DNA from: Gammaproteobacteria bacterium | GTDB taxonomy: Bacteria > Pseudomonadota > Gammaproteobacteria > S012-40 | Length of the DNA stretch: 64,000 nt | Direction of reading: 5' to 3' | NCBI GenBank assembly: GCA_029881255.1 | Contig: JAOUMY010000002.1 | Coordinates: 434,001-498,000, forward strand | In this document: one piece after another, positions 1 through 9,203 of the stretch | Position numbering within the stretch: position 1 is the stretch's first letter | Layout: each line of letters starts with the position of its first letter | Position numbers and translations under genes: made by a program | The notes under the pieces: model-generated | What the model was told of the DNA's origin: nothing | The model's database searches: none | What the model saw: only the letters and a program-made list of their open reading frames with translations

Positions 1-320
1 CCGGACTGCAGTCTGTCGAGGCCGATCTAAGTCTGCTATCGCGCATGAATCGAGACTTGAAAGAATACCAGGTGATTTCCGGAAAGTATCCGTACCCTTC
101 CGATAGCCAAATTACGTTCAATCCTCTCGACTACAAGGCGCTACTGACAGGAAAGAAAGTCGTCGGCATGAACAGCTATCTCAGGAAACTCTATCGTGAT
201 ACGGAATACTTTTACCTGCAGGATTTTCTGCTCGCGGAAGATTCAGGCGATAGTAAACAAAAAAGCGTCTACATCAGCATTTCGGGACACAAAAATGTCT
301 TCGCGGAGGATAGAAAATAA
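1..320 (+). CDS. mshJ: MSHA biogenesis protein MshJ-like, C-terminal fragment (5' end outside window)
   Basis: The reading frame is open to the left edge, so about 105 codons of the C-terminal part of a longer gene are visible; the Met codon at 45 is probably internal. The stop overlaps the start of the next gene (mshK) by one base. The visible part ends in a short beta-rich segment (VYISISGHKNVF) like the end of PilO/GspM-type inner-membrane alignment proteins. MshJ sits at this position, directly before mshK, in known MSHA loci. Assignment rests mainly on gene order; similarity in the fragment is weak. Its expected role is to link the secretin complex to the inner-membrane assembly platform. 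Confidence 0.5.
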   Translation, partial: GLQSVEADLSLLSRMNRDLKEYQVISGKYPYPSDSQITFNPLDYKALLTGKKVVGMNSYLRKLYRDTEYFYLQDFLLAEDSGDSKQKSVYISISGHKNVFAEDRK

Positions 321-784
321 TGAATAACGTCAGGCCGTATATTCCGTTGATTACAATAATTTTTTCAATATATTTCGCTGTCACTGCAGCGCAATTGTAC
401 AGAGACTCTCTCGCCGATCATAAACCAATCCAAGCAGTCAGTCTCGACCTCCCCATAGTACCAGAAGTGAAAGCTCTCAGCGCTGCACGGTATGATGTGC
501 GCATAAAGGCGTTTCTTCCGGATCATCGCGAAACTGAAAATACTTTTACCCAAAATGTAAAACAAGGTAACGAACTACCAAACTCTACCAAGCTTACTGA
601 TGCGGATTCCGATACATATCAGGTAAATGCAATTCTAATAGAACAAAGCGACAAAAAGGCGATGATAAACGGCAAGATCGTCTCGGTAGGCGACCGCGTA
701 GGCGGATACCAAGTTAGACTGATCGAGAGCGACTATGTTTCCTTAGCTGGGCCTCGTGGAAGTCGAAAATTACGACTGGATTAG
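320..784 (+). CDS. mshK: MSHA biogenesis protein MshK-like
   Basis: This 154-residue protein has one N-terminal membrane segment (about residues 6-25), a polar linker and a C-terminal domain (about 105-154) containing AMINGKIVSVGDRVGGYQV. That pattern is typical of the GspC/PilP-like periplasmic domain that contacts a secretin. It starts on the last base of the upstream mshJ-like stop and ends 16 bases before the preferred mshL start, so it belongs to one pilus operon. MshK is expected to connect the inner-membrane complex to the MshL secretin. The family is poorly conserved, so the symbol relies partly on position before mshL. Confidence 0.7.
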   Translation: MNNVRPYIPLITIIFSIYFAVTAAQLYRDSLADHKPIQAVSLDLPIVPEVKALSAARYDVRIKAFLPDHRETENTFTQNVKQGNELPNSTKLTDADSDTYQVNAILIEQSDKKAMINGKIVSVGDRVGGYQVRLIESDYVSLAGPRGSRKLRLD

Positions 785-800
785 AACAGTGAGGATGAAA

Positions 801-2291
801 ATGAAAAGTACGGTTTTACGGACAGTATGCCTGTTGGCCGTAGTCAGCTCATTCGGTTGCGCTGGCCTGTCTGGAGCTTCGAAACAGACGATGAAAGATA
901 TCGTCACCGTAAAACCTGAGCCCCTCGTTGAAAGCTTGTTCGATTCAAAAACCAAAGACGATAATTCGCAAACTAGTGGCATGGTCTATCAAAACCGCAT
1001 GCCACTGGTGTCGATGCGCAACGAGCTACCACAGTCTGTTGCAGAGGGTCGATACTCGCTTAAGGTTAAAAATCTCTCCATACACGACACCCTTAACCTT
1101 TTCGCTACCACATACAATATAAACGTATACGCCGCGCCAGAGGTTACCGGTACGGTCAACGTTAGCTTCAAGGATTTGCCGCTCGACAGTGCCATGAACC
1201 TGATCCTCGGTTCACTTGGCTACTACTGGGAATGGTCGGACAATCTGGTTCATGTAAAGAAATACAAAACGATCACTGTCGAACTGGACTATCTACGACT
1301 TACTCGCGGAGGCACTGGTTCGAGCTCGAGTTCGATCTCGTCCTCCGGTGGAAACAGCGGTGGCGGCGGCACGACCTCGACGCAGCTTACGCAAAAGGAT
1401 AGTGTTGCATTCTGGGACGAATTGGAAGTTCAACTTAAGGCCATGCTGGGCGCAAGTGGAACCTTAGCGATTAGCAAGGTTTCCGGCACGGTACAGATTA
1501 CCGACGAGTTTAGCCGCGTAAAACAAATCGAGCAATTTTTAAAACACCTGAAAAACGGATTACACAAGCAGGTCGAAATCGAAGTCCGTATCGTAGAGGT
1601 CTCATTACGTGACGATATGTCGATGGGTATTAATTGGGAGAACATATCACTCAAAGGTGTAACCGGCGCGCTTTCTAACATCGTTACTCAAGCGAACGGT
1701 GGCTTGAACCTTCGCTCCTCTACAATTGATCTTCAATATGGTGCTTCGAACTTTACCGCGGTCATGTCGGCGCTCAGTGAGCAAGGAAAGATCAACGTAG
1801 TTTCACAGCCACGAATTCGTGCCATGAACAATCAAACAGCGCTTATTAAGGTGGGTACTGATCGTACTTTTTTCTCCCAGGAAGTCACAAGACAACAAGG
1901 CACAAACGGCGTGACCGACATCATAATCACTGAAATTCCAACCACGGTGACCGAAGGAGTGGTTTTATCTCTAACTCCACAAATTTCCAATGACCAGTGG
2001 GTATTAATGGACATCTCGCCGGTAATTACACGCGTGACCGACACCGTGGTTTCAACTCAAGGCAGTATCGCGCCGGTTTTGGATATCAAACAGACCTCCA
2101 CTCTGGTCAGAGCAAGACATGGAGAGATGGTGATGCTGGGCGGCTTAATCCAGGATCAAAACGTCGAGACCTTGCGTGGAATACCGTTTCTAAACAAAGT
2201 GCCGCTTTTGGGTCGTCTATTCGGTGGTACGTATAAAACGAAAGTTAGAAAAGAGCTTGTTATTTTTTTAGTACCTAAAATCGTTGGTTGA
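801..2291 (+). CDS. mshL: MSHA-type pilus secretin MshL (outer-membrane lipoprotein)
   Basis: This is the outer-membrane secretin through which the MSHA-type IV pilus passes. An in-frame start at 756 overlaps mshK. ATG 801 is preferred because GAGG lies six bases upstream and the product then opens with a lipoprotein signal ending SSFGC. An N-domain (about residues 65-140, SLKVKNLSIHDTLNLFA) is followed by a Ser/Gly-rich linker (about 170-195). The secretin core (about 240-495) includes the conserved VPLLGRLFGG segment and ends in a short beta strand. About 496 residues is slightly short for the family. It is followed by mshM with almost no gap. Confidence 0.88.
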   Translation: MKSTVLRTVCLLAVVSSFGCAGLSGASKQTMKDIVTVKPEPLVESLFDSKTKDDNSQTSGMVYQNRMPLVSMRNELPQSVAEGRYSLKVKNLSIHDTLNLFATTYNINVYAAPEVTGTVNVSFKDLPLDSAMNLILGSLGYYWEWSDNLVHVKKYKTITVELDYLRLTRGGTGSSSSSISSSGGNSGGGGTTSTQLTQKDSVAFWDELEVQLKAMLGASGTLAISKVSGTVQITDEFSRVKQIEQFLKHLKNGLHKQVEIEVRIVEVSLRDDMSMGINWENISLKGVTGALSNIVTQANGGLNLRSSTIDLQYGASNFTAVMSALSEQGKINVVSQPRIRAMNNQTALIKVGTDRTFFSQEVTRQQGTNGVTDIIITEIPTTVTEGVVLSLTPQISNDQWVLMDISPVITRVTDTVVSTQGSIAPVLDIKQTSTLVRARHGEMVMLGGLIQDQNVETLRGIPFLNKVPLLGRLFGGTYKTKVRKELVIFLVPKIVG

Positions 2292-2295
2292 CATT

Positions 2296-3126
2296 ATGCA
2301 CGCGATCAACAACAAACCCTGGTATGACGAATTAGGTTTTTCGGAATCTCCGTTTAGCATCACCCCAGACACAAGCTTCTTCTTTGCAAACGATGGGCAT
2401 GTAGAGGCACTTTCAACCATGTTTTTCGCAGCAACAGCGGGAGGCTTGTGTGTTATCAGCGGGGAAGTCGGCCTGGGTAAGACATTACTGTGTCGCAGCT
2501 TGCTCAACAAACTGGACTCTACCTTCAACGCTGCCTATATCTTTAATCCGATGCAGGACCCGCTGAGTTTACTTAAGACCATCTACTATGATTTTACGGG
2601 AAGTGGCGCCAAAGGCGAAAATATCAGTGAAGTCTACAATGAGTTGAATGAATATCTTCTAGATATAGCGCGCGCGGGGACACGGGCAGTACTCATTATC
2701 GACGAGGCGCAACTATTGTCCGAAGAGGCCTTGCAAACCGTTAGGCTAGTGACCAATCTGGAGACTGAGAAGAAAAAGTTACTTTCACTGATCTTGGTTG
2801 GACAACCTGAGCTATGCGAAATTCTGGCTAGCAAGGCTATGCGCCCGCTTCAGCAACGCGTTTCTTACCGCTACCAGCTTCGGCCACTCACCATGAGCCA
2901 AAGTTTTCGCTACATCGAACACCGCTTCGCCAAGGCTAGTGTTGAGAGCGGCCTATGGATGACGAACGCAGCAAAACTCGCGGCACACAAGTGTAGCGGT
3001 GGTGTTCCGCGCAGACTCAACCAGGTTTGTGAACGAGCGATACTGTCGGCCTACGTAGCTAAAAAGTCTTCGATTGATGTGTATGCTGTTTATCAATCGG
3101 CGCGCGAAATTCTGGCAAAGGGGTAG
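2296..3126 (+). CDS. mshM: MSHA biogenesis AAA ATPase MshM (ExeA-like)
   Basis: This cytoplasmic or membrane-associated ATPase of the ExeA/MshM group is thought to help assemble or position the secretin. Walker A is GEVGLGKTLLC (about residues 56-66) and Walker B is VLIIDEAQLL (about 135-144), with the ExeA-type N-terminus (YDELGFSESPFSITPD) before them. ATG 2296 lies just after the mshL stop; a TTG at 2284 would overlap mshL. The gene is followed after six bases by mshN. Length and motifs agree with MshM. No C-terminal peptidoglycan-binding domain, as in ExeA proper, is seen. Confidence 0.85.
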   Translation: MHAINNKPWYDELGFSESPFSITPDTSFFFANDGHVEALSTMFFAATAGGLCVISGEVGLGKTLLCRSLLNKLDSTFNAAYIFNPMQDPLSLLKTIYYDFTGSGAKGENISEVYNELNEYLLDIARAGTRAVLIIDEAQLLSEEALQTVRLVTNLETEKKKLLSLILVGQPELCEILASKAMRPLQQRVSYRYQLRPLTMSQSFRYIEHRFAKASVESGLWMTNAAKLAAHKCSGGVPRRLNQVCERAILSAYVAKKSSIDVYAVYQSAREILAKG

Positions 3127-3132
3127 CCGACG

Positions 3133-4386
3133 ATGAGTATAATTCACAATGCATTGAGAGAGCTGGAACAGGACGACAAAAGAAATACTGGTCCTAGCAC
3201 CGTTGAAAAGAATGGAAAGCTGCCACCGAGAATTGTCTTCGTCAATGAAAGCATCGAACTCCAGAAAAAGCGCTCGATGAAACCGTTGTGGCTATTCGTA
3301 ATCGGTGCAGTTCTCGCCGGGAATTATGCCTGGTATATCTATCAGAGCGAACCCGTACTTCCACCCCTATTAGCACAAAAACAGCCGACGGTAATTGACG
3401 AGAATGCATCTATGCCGGAACCAGCGTTGTCTAAAGAGGTCATCGCTACCGAAAGTGTCGAAGAAGAACAGCCTCTCTCACTGCTACCGATGGGAAAGTT
3501 AAACCGGGGAATGCAAACGTATAACAAGCAAGGGATAGAGGCCGCGCTGCCGGTTTGGATACAAGAATTTATAGCTCTACCCGACAATACGCCCGTCCTG
3601 GTTGTCATGGCCAGCACCTATCAATCGCATGCCTCCAGAACGGTAGACAAGCTTAAAAAAATCCACAACGACGTATATGTTGTGCCCGGAACCTTTCGTG
3701 GAAAATCGATCTACTACACAATAATAAACGCCCACCCCGAAACTACTCTAATCGACGACGTTCAATCGAAGATACCGTTAAACCCATATGCGGCGACTGT
3801 AGCGACGATTAAGGATAGACTAATCCAGTTTCGGAACGCAGTTAACACATCAAAACCTGTAACGGACAACATTAAGCCCAAAGACCTGAATTTGCCACCT
3901 GCGCAGCCTTCAAACCCTCGCTCACAGATGATGGCTATAAGGAAAGCCAGCGAGTATGTAAGCAAGGGACAATACGCTAAAGCAAGAAAGATCGTCGAGC
4001 CTCTATTATCACAGCAAACCGTGCAATGGGAGGCGTGGTTTTGGGCCGGCGCTGCCGATATTGGTTTGAAACAGTGGGAGTTGGCAACTCAGGAACTGGC
4101 ACATGCTCAGAGATTCAAACCGGACTCAGCTATTATCAGAGTCCAACAGGCAATCGTCGCCCAAGAAACTTCCAATCATCAACAGGCAATCCATGTATTG
4201 CAGCAAGCACAGCAACTAGATGCGAGTATCCCGGAAATTTACGTCAATCTCGGACATTCTTTTGAGGCACTTTCTCGTCCGAACGATGCCAGGCTTGCAT
4301 ATCAACACTTTTTGTTTCTGGTCAAAGACAATACAGCTTATGCTCCACTCGTACGACAGATTGAATATCGCATGAGCATGCTGTAA
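3133..4386 (+). CDS. mshN: MSHA biogenesis TPR protein MshN
   Basis: This 417-residue protein has a short cytoplasmic N-terminus beginning MSIIHNALRELEQD, which is characteristic of MshN and related GspB/ExeB-like proteins. A membrane segment (about residues 54-68) is followed by a periplasmic SPOR-like stretch (about 150-215) and C-terminal tetratricopeptide-like repeats (about 275-400). It is probably a periplasmic scaffold of the pilus machine. It is the last gene of the rightward MSHA block; 20 bases later the convergent prepilin genes end, and no clear hairpin terminator separates them. In known MSHA loci mshE/mshG normally follow, but here they do not. Confidence 0.8.
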   Translation: MSIIHNALRELEQDDKRNTGPSTVEKNGKLPPRIVFVNESIELQKKRSMKPLWLFVIGAVLAGNYAWYIYQSEPVLPPLLAQKQPTVIDENASMPEPALSKEVIATESVEEEQPLSLLPMGKLNRGMQTYNKQGIEAALPVWIQEFIALPDNTPVLVVMASTYQSHASRTVDKLKKIHNDVYVVPGTFRGKSIYYTIINAHPETTLIDDVQSKIPLNPYAATVATIKDRLIQFRNAVNTSKPVTDNIKPKDLNLPPAQPSNPRSQMMAIRKASEYVSKGQYAKARKIVEPLLSQQTVQWEAWFWAGAADIGLKQWELATQELAHAQRFKPDSAIIRVQQAIVAQETSNHQQAIHVLQQAQQLDASIPEIYVNLGHSFEALSRPNDARLAYQHFLFLVKDNTAYAPLVRQIEYRMSML

Positions 4387-4406
4387 GAAAAGAACTCACT
4401 TCCTGG

Positions 4407-5075
4407 CTATGACGTTGGTGCCTGACATTTAAAGCCTATCTCCATACACTGTCGACAAAACTGGCTCTGTGAGTAGCTAGCAACAATATCGTCATAGTCA
4501 TTTTCTTTAGCTTTAGATGGATTTTCATAAATACGGTCCACGGGCGCAATAACATTATCATTCTCCCCATCCCGTTTGTGATTTTCTCCTGTAGAGTAAA
4601 CAACAAATATCACCGGATTCGACAGTGTAGGATCGGTATAGCTACTACCATCCCAGGTTTTAGGAAATGCATTGACAAGACTTCCTGATACAGCCGCATT
4701 ACAAAGCGTACTCAAATTACCAAGCGTATTCGCCGACGTAAAGGCGTCATTGACATCATAGTAGAGTGATTCACCTCTTACGCTTCTCGTCAGAAAATCA
4801 AATTCTCCTTTAGGCAGCTCTCCGTTAACTCCTGGAGCGGGAAATCCGCCGTTCTTGAAGGCGTAGTTGACTAATGCGATCTTGCTTTGGTTGACCAATA
4901 ATACCTCGGCCGAGGAATAGCCGATGTCCAATAGATTTCTTGTCATTGGCATCATTAGAGCGATCAGCAATCCGATTACAACCAGTACCACCGCGAGCTC
5001 TATCAATGTAAACCCATGTTCGCGCGCAATACCAAATCGCACAAGCTTGCTGTCTTTAGTATAGTCCACAGGCAT
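4407..5075 (-). CDS. Prepilin-type protein, downstream member of a tandem pair
   Basis: This is a 222-residue class III signal peptide protein. A basic leader ends at Gly20 and is followed by FTLIELAVVLVVIGLLIAL, the type IV prepilin/pseudopilin signature with Glu at +5. The globular part shares blocks with the neighbouring upstream prepilin: YAF-x-x-GGFP, YDVN, AN-x3-G-x-xSTxC, and R-x-x-EN followed by YENPS. The two are therefore paralogues. The start overlaps the end of the upstream gene by 20 bases, suggesting translational coupling. It faces the MSHA genes and is large for a major pilin, so a minor pilin or pseudopilin is likelier. I do not recognise a named family. Confidence 0.8.
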   Translation of the reverse strand: MPVDYTKDSKLVRFGIAREHGFTLIELAVVLVVIGLLIALMMPMTRNLLDIGYSSAEVLLVNQSKIALVNYAFKNGGFPAPGVNGELPKGEFDFLTRSVRGESLYYDVNDAFTSANTLGNLSTLCNAAVSGSLVNAFPKTWDGSSYTDPTLSNPVIFVVYSTGENHKRDGENDNVIAPVDRIYENPSKAKENDYDDIVASYSQSQFCRQCMEIGFKCQAPTS

Positions 5076-6027
5076 TTCTTTCAGTCGTATTACATTCCAC
5101 CGATGCCATTAAGTCATCATCGTTACTGTCGATTTCCCTAAGTTTCTTAAATGTCACACTGTTACTCGAACTACATTTTAGATCAGTTCTCCCAGCATCC
5201 ATGCTTGTCGATACGTAAAGCGTCATCTCCTTGTCCCAGATACCCAGGTATTCGTGTTGACCATTGGCGATAGCCCTACAAACGCCTTCTGTGCTATTCC
5301 AGTCTCTCGCAATTGCATAGTACAGCTCTTGTCCACTATTGTTAGTCAACTCCGCGCAACGAGCATCTCCAGAGGCTGCACATGCAGTTTGTTGCACGAC
5401 AGGCGGTGCAACTTTTAAACAGTCACTACTCAACTGAACCAGCGAGTAACTGACCACAGCATCGTCATATTCTTCTTGCTCTGCCGTGGAGGGATTCTCG
5501 TAGTAGCGGTCGGCCAGGGTACCGTCGCCGAGGGGTGAATTTTCGCGATCGCTCCGGTAGTTTGCACCTTGAGAGACTACGACAAATGCAACAGGCGCAC
5601 TATTAGCAGTATCACTAAAATCAGTCCCGTTCCAAATCAAAGGCGGATTAGCTGCTGTTTGTTCCGCCTCTATTGCGGCGCAAAATGTAGACATATCACC
5701 ACCAGTGTTAGAAGCAAGAAATGTGGGGTTAACGTCGTAGAGAAATGGTTTAGCGTAGGGACCTATAGCCCGTATACCGAGCTTACCCGCTGGTACAATA
5801 TCATTGGGAAGTGGATCAGGAAATCCGCCGTGGATAAACGCATAGCCGATCAAAGCGTTCTTGGTCTCCTCCAGATACGCGCGCTCTTTATTATATTTAC
5901 TGGTTTTAACCATACCACGCACTACCGGAAGAGTCATCGACAATATAATTCCGACAACGACGAGTACAATCGACATTTCTATCAGGGAGAAACCGTGATT
6001 ATTTTGTGAGTTTGTTCGTCCAGGCAT
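5056..6027 (-). CDS. Prepilin-type protein, upstream member of a tandem pair
   Basis: This is a 323-residue prepilin. Its 12-residue leader ends in HG and is followed by FSLIEMSIVLVVVGIILSM, with Glu at +5 of the mature form. It shares the globular blocks of the 4407-5075 protein (YAF-x-x-GGFP, YDVN, EN...YENPS...YDD) and adds a Cys-rich C-terminal extension of about 110 residues (Cys at several positions from about 204 to 321), probably disulfide-bonded outside the cell. ATG 6027 has a GGAG box seven bases upstream. The next gene upstream on this strand is lolA, 157 bases away. It probably belongs to the MSHA-type pilus as a minor or tip pilin, which is inference. Confidence 0.82.
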   Translation of the reverse strand: MPGRTNSQNNHGFSLIEMSIVLVVVGIILSMTLPVVRGMVKTSKYNKERAYLEETKNALIGYAFIHGGFPDPLPNDIVPAGKLGIRAIGPYAKPFLYDVNPTFLASNTGGDMSTFCAAIEAEQTAANPPLIWNGTDFSDTANSAPVAFVVVSQGANYRSDRENSPLGDGTLADRYYENPSTAEQEEYDDAVVSYSLVQLSSDCLKVAPPVVQQTACAASGDARCAELTNNSGQELYYAIARDWNSTEGVCRAIANGQHEYLGIWDKEMTLYVSTSMDAGRTDLKCSSSNSVTFKKLREIDSNDDDLMASVECNTTERNACGLY

Positions 6028-6184
6028 TCTCTCGCTCTCCGCAATTCCTTATCGCCTCATCTATTTATTGCGTCTTAGCTAGAGGAGTTTTGTATGCAGA
6101 GAATGTAACGATTTGTGAAGTACGACAGACGGCATCACTATCCTCAGATCCCACTCGGATAGAAATATGGAATTGGCAGTATAC

Positions 6185-6808
6185 TTACTGACTGGTATCA
6201 AACACATCCGCGCCTTTCGGCACCTGAAATTCAAACGTGGAGGCAGGAATTTGGGGATTGCGTTGAAAATGCGTAAAAACCACGCGGGTGACCTGATCCA
6301 AATTATCGACCAACATCATTTCTTTTAGATCTTTGCCGGAAAACCCCATCAGGATTTCGTTAAAGCCCGCATCAGTGTCTTTAGGTTTTAGTGAAGTCCA
6401 ACGTATGCCATCGATAGTATTGCTCTCACCGACGGTAAAACTTTGTTCCAGCGCTTTTTCGCTGCTGAGTAATAGAGCAGGCGTATTTCCAATCGCCTTG
6501 TCCATCGGCTTGACAGTGACTTGCCCAAGATCAACGTCGTAAATCCAGACCTTTTTTCCATTGGATACGATTTGCTGTTCATAGGGTAAGGCGTAGTCCC
6601 AGCGAAATTTTCCTGGCTTTTGAATAAACAGCTTTCCACGCGAGGTTTCGCTAATCGCCAGCTGTGACTTTTCGATGGTCTGCTCAAACTCGGCACTAAA
6701 CGAATTCAGGCTTTTGAAAAAAGTGAGGATTTCATTCTTATCCGCCGCCAGCGTCGGCAAGGCGAATACCAGCAACAAACTACCAAGTACTACACGCTTC
6801 AGTTTCAT
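6185..6808 (-). CDS. lolA: Outer-membrane lipoprotein carrier protein LolA
   Basis: This periplasmic chaperone takes lipoproteins from LolCDE and delivers them to LolB. ATG 6808 is chosen over an upstream in-frame Met inside ftsK because it opens a clean signal peptide (MKLKRVVLGSLLLVFALPTLAA). The product is 207 residues, the usual size. Family features include FSAEFEQTI near the mature N-terminus, GKFRWDY (about 75-81) and QQIVSNGKKVWIYD (about 84-97), the strand that contacts lipoprotein acyl chains. It lies seven bases after the ftsK stop, the conserved ftsK-lolA order of gammaproteobacteria. Confidence 0.95.
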   Translation of the reverse strand: MKLKRVVLGSLLLVFALPTLAADKNEILTFFKSLNSFSAEFEQTIEKSQLAISETSRGKLFIQKPGKFRWDYALPYEQQIVSNGKKVWIYDVDLGQVTVKPMDKAIGNTPALLLSSEKALEQSFTVGESNTIDGIRWTSLKPKDTDAGFNEILMGFSGKDLKEMMLVDNLDQVTRVVFTHFQRNPQIPASTFEFQVPKGADVFDTSQ

Positions 6809-6815
6809 TGAATTC

Positions 6816-9149
6816 CTATTCCACAGGTTCAGGTAGTAATACTTCACGTTGGCCATTGGATTGGGGCGCGCTAACCAGACCGGCCTCTTCCATCGCTTCG
6901 ACTAAACGTGCCGCGCGATTGTAACCTATCTTTAAACGCCGCTGCACGTTCGACACCGAGGCGCGACGGGTGCGCAACACCACATCAACGGCCTGATCAT
7001 ACAGTGGATCAGATTCGGCATTGCCATTTTCGCCATTATCCACACCACCGGGAATAAGCGCCGGGTCGACATTGGACACATCACCGGCGAGTATCTCCTC
7101 GTTGTAATCGGGCTCGCCACGGGATTTCAAATCATTGACCACATTGTGCACTTCGTGGTCATCGACAAAGGCGCCGTGTATGCGTATTGGCATGCCGGTT
7201 CCCGGTGGCAGATACAACATGTCACCATGACCGAGTAACTGTTCGGCGCCGCCTTGATCGATAATCGTGCGCGAATCTATCTTCGAAGACACCTGAAAAG
7301 CAATACGTGTGGGAATGTTCGCCTTGATCAAACCAGTCAATACATCAACCGAAGGACGTTGCGTGGCAAGAATTAAATGTATACCAGCGGCGCGTGCCTT
7401 CTGCGCCAGTCGTGCAATCAATTCTTCGACTTTCTTGCCCACCACCATCATCATATCGGCCAACTCGTCGACAATGACAACGATTAAAGGCAGCTCTTTG
7501 AGTGGCTCGGCCTCAGTAAAACTTTGCGGATCATGTAGCGGGTTCATGATCGGTTCTTTCTTTGCCTCGGCTTCGCGAACCTTGCGATTAAAACCAGCAA
7601 TATTACGCACACCGACAGCAGACATTACTTTGTAACGTCGTTCCATCTCCGCCACACACCAACGCAAGGCATTGGCGGCTTCCTTCATGTCGGTTACGAC
7701 CGGCGCCAGCAAATGGGGAATACCGTCGTACACGGATAACTCCAGCATTTTCGGATCGATCATAATCAGCCGAACCTGCTGCGGCGTGGCGCTATATAGC
7801 AGACTCAACACCATCGCATTAACCGCAACAGACTTACCCGAGCCAGTAGTCCCTGCGACCAACAAGTGAGGCATTTTCGCCAGATCCGCGACCATTGGAT
7901 GACCGCCGATATCTTTACCTAAGCCTAGTGTTAGCGGCGAACTTGCATCATCGTATTCTCGCGTCTGCAATACTTCAATCAAGCGCACCATTTCCCGTTC
8001 TTCATTGGGAATCTCGAGACCGATAACCGGCTTGCCGGGAATGACTTCCACCACACGCACACTCACTACCGAAAGACTGCGCGCAAGGTCTTTTGCTAAA
8101 TTGGAAATCTGACTACTTTTAACGCCGGGTGCAGGCTGAAGTTCGAAGCGTGTAATAACCGGACCTGGATAAACAGCAACGACTTCAACATCAATATTGA
8201 AATCCTTGAGCTTAAATTCCACCAGACGCGCAATCGCTTCCAGTGATTCCGGAGATGCCTTGCGTTTATTCTCACTCGGCAAATCAAGAAGCGAAAGCGC
8301 AGGCAATGAAACATTGGCCGGCTCGGCGAACAGCTTTAACTGTTTTTCCTTTTCTACCCGACTGCTCTCATTTTTCGCTGCCGGTTTTGACGCAACGGGC
8401 ACTGCCGGAGGTAGTGTCCCTATTTTCGGTGGATCATGTAACTTTTTACGTTTCTGTTCACTGGCAATCGCTTCGACACGCTTTTTCTTTGCCTCTCTTG
8501 CGGCTTTGGCGTCATCCAGGCGCGTACGGATTTGCGTCATCGCGCGCATTACCCATTGCCCCAGCGTATCCATGAGCTTGATCCAAGACATACCGGTCGC
8601 AAGACTGATACCTGCCAATAACAAAGCGATGAGAAACAGTGTTGCGCCTACGGTGTTGAAAACACCAATCAGCAAACCGGAAAATTCACTACCTAATACA
8701 CCGCCACTATTGGCTGGTAATAAAGAATCAGCTTGGAAAAAATAGACACTCGACAATGCAGTACCCGAACACAACACAAACACGGCACCGCTAAAACGAA
8801 TCACCCCTTGTATCGCAGGCGGCTTTTGCGCGTCTTCCTGCTTGCGTAGGCGAAATAACAACCAGCCGGCACCAAACACCATCAGCGGAAACAAATACGC
8901 GAGATAACCAAACAAAAAGAAAAACACGTCGGCAAACATCGCACCCACTTTGCCACCGGCATTGCTTGCCGTTACTGACGTGGTGCTATGCGACCAGGCA
9001 GGATCGTCGGTGTTATAGGTTAATAGCGACACCAGAAAATAAAGCGCCAGCATACCGAACAGGATTAAAGCGCCCTCACGTATGCCGCGTTGGATATTGG
9101 AAGCTAAAGTTGTAGGGACAGATTGCTGTTTTGTTGAATTTCCAGCCAA
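6816..9149 (-). CDS. ftsK: DNA translocase FtsK
   Basis: This septal DNA pump coordinates chromosome segregation and XerCD dimer resolution with division. The N-terminal region (about residues 20-190) has four to five membrane segments. A short charged linker (about 205-290) follows, then the motor: Walker [13 protein letters not shown] (about 429-440), Walker [16 protein letters not shown] and the ILATQRPS segment. The C-terminal winged-helix gamma domain (about 710-770, [19 protein letters not shown]) reads KOPS sites. At 777 residues it is a short-linker FtsK, unlike the much longer E. coli form. It lies between ald (54 bases upstream) and lolA. Confidence 0.96.
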   Translation of the reverse strand: MAGNSTKQQSVPTTLASNIQRGIREGALILFGMLALYFLVSLLTYNTDDPAWSHSTTSVTASNAGGKVGAMFADVFFFLFGYLAYLFPLMVFGAGWLLFRLRKQEDAQKPPAIQGVIRFSGAVFVLCSGTALSSVYFFQADSLLPANSGGVLGSEFSGLLIGVFNTVGATLFLIALLLAGISLATGMSWIKLMDTLGQWVMRAMTQIRTRLDDAKAAREAKKKRVEAIASEQKRKKLHDPPKIGTLPPAVPVASKPAAKNESSRVEKEKQLKLFAEPANVSLPALSLLDLPSENKRKASPESLEAIARLVEFKLKDFNIDVEVVAVYPGPVITRFELQPAPGVKSSQISNLAKDLARSLSVVSVRVVEVIPGKPVIGLEIPNEEREMVRLIEVLQTREYDDASSPLTLGLGKDIGGHPMVADLAKMPHLLVAGTTGSGKSVAVNAMVLSLLYSATPQQVRLIMIDPKMLELSVYDGIPHLLAPVVTDMKEAANALRWCVAEMERRYKVMSAVGVRNIAGFNRKVREAEAKKEPIMNPLHDPQSFTEAEPLKELPLIVVIVDELADMMMVVGKKVEELIARLAQKARAAGIHLILATQRPSVDVLTGLIKANIPTRIAFQVSSKIDSRTIIDQGGAEQLLGHGDMLYLPPGTGMPIRIHGAFVDDHEVHNVVNDLKSRGEPDYNEEILAGDVSNVDPALIPGGVDNGENGNAESDPLYDQAVDVVLRTRRASVSNVQRRLKIGYNRAARLVEAMEEAGLVSAPQSNGQREVLLPEPVE

Positions 9150-9203
9150 TGAATTTACCGCTTGATTCTAATAGTTAAACAAAATGTAGTGGATTCTACC
9201 CCA

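Noticed and set aside
1310-1400. Ser/Gly codon-rich stretch that could pass for a tandem repeat
   Set aside because: It is the low-complexity linker inside the mshL secretin; no exact repeat unit.
8197-8745. 182-codon plus-strand open frame opposite ftsK
   Set aside because: It is antisense to the strongly conserved ftsK motor and linker, with no family match; a shadow of ftsK codon use.
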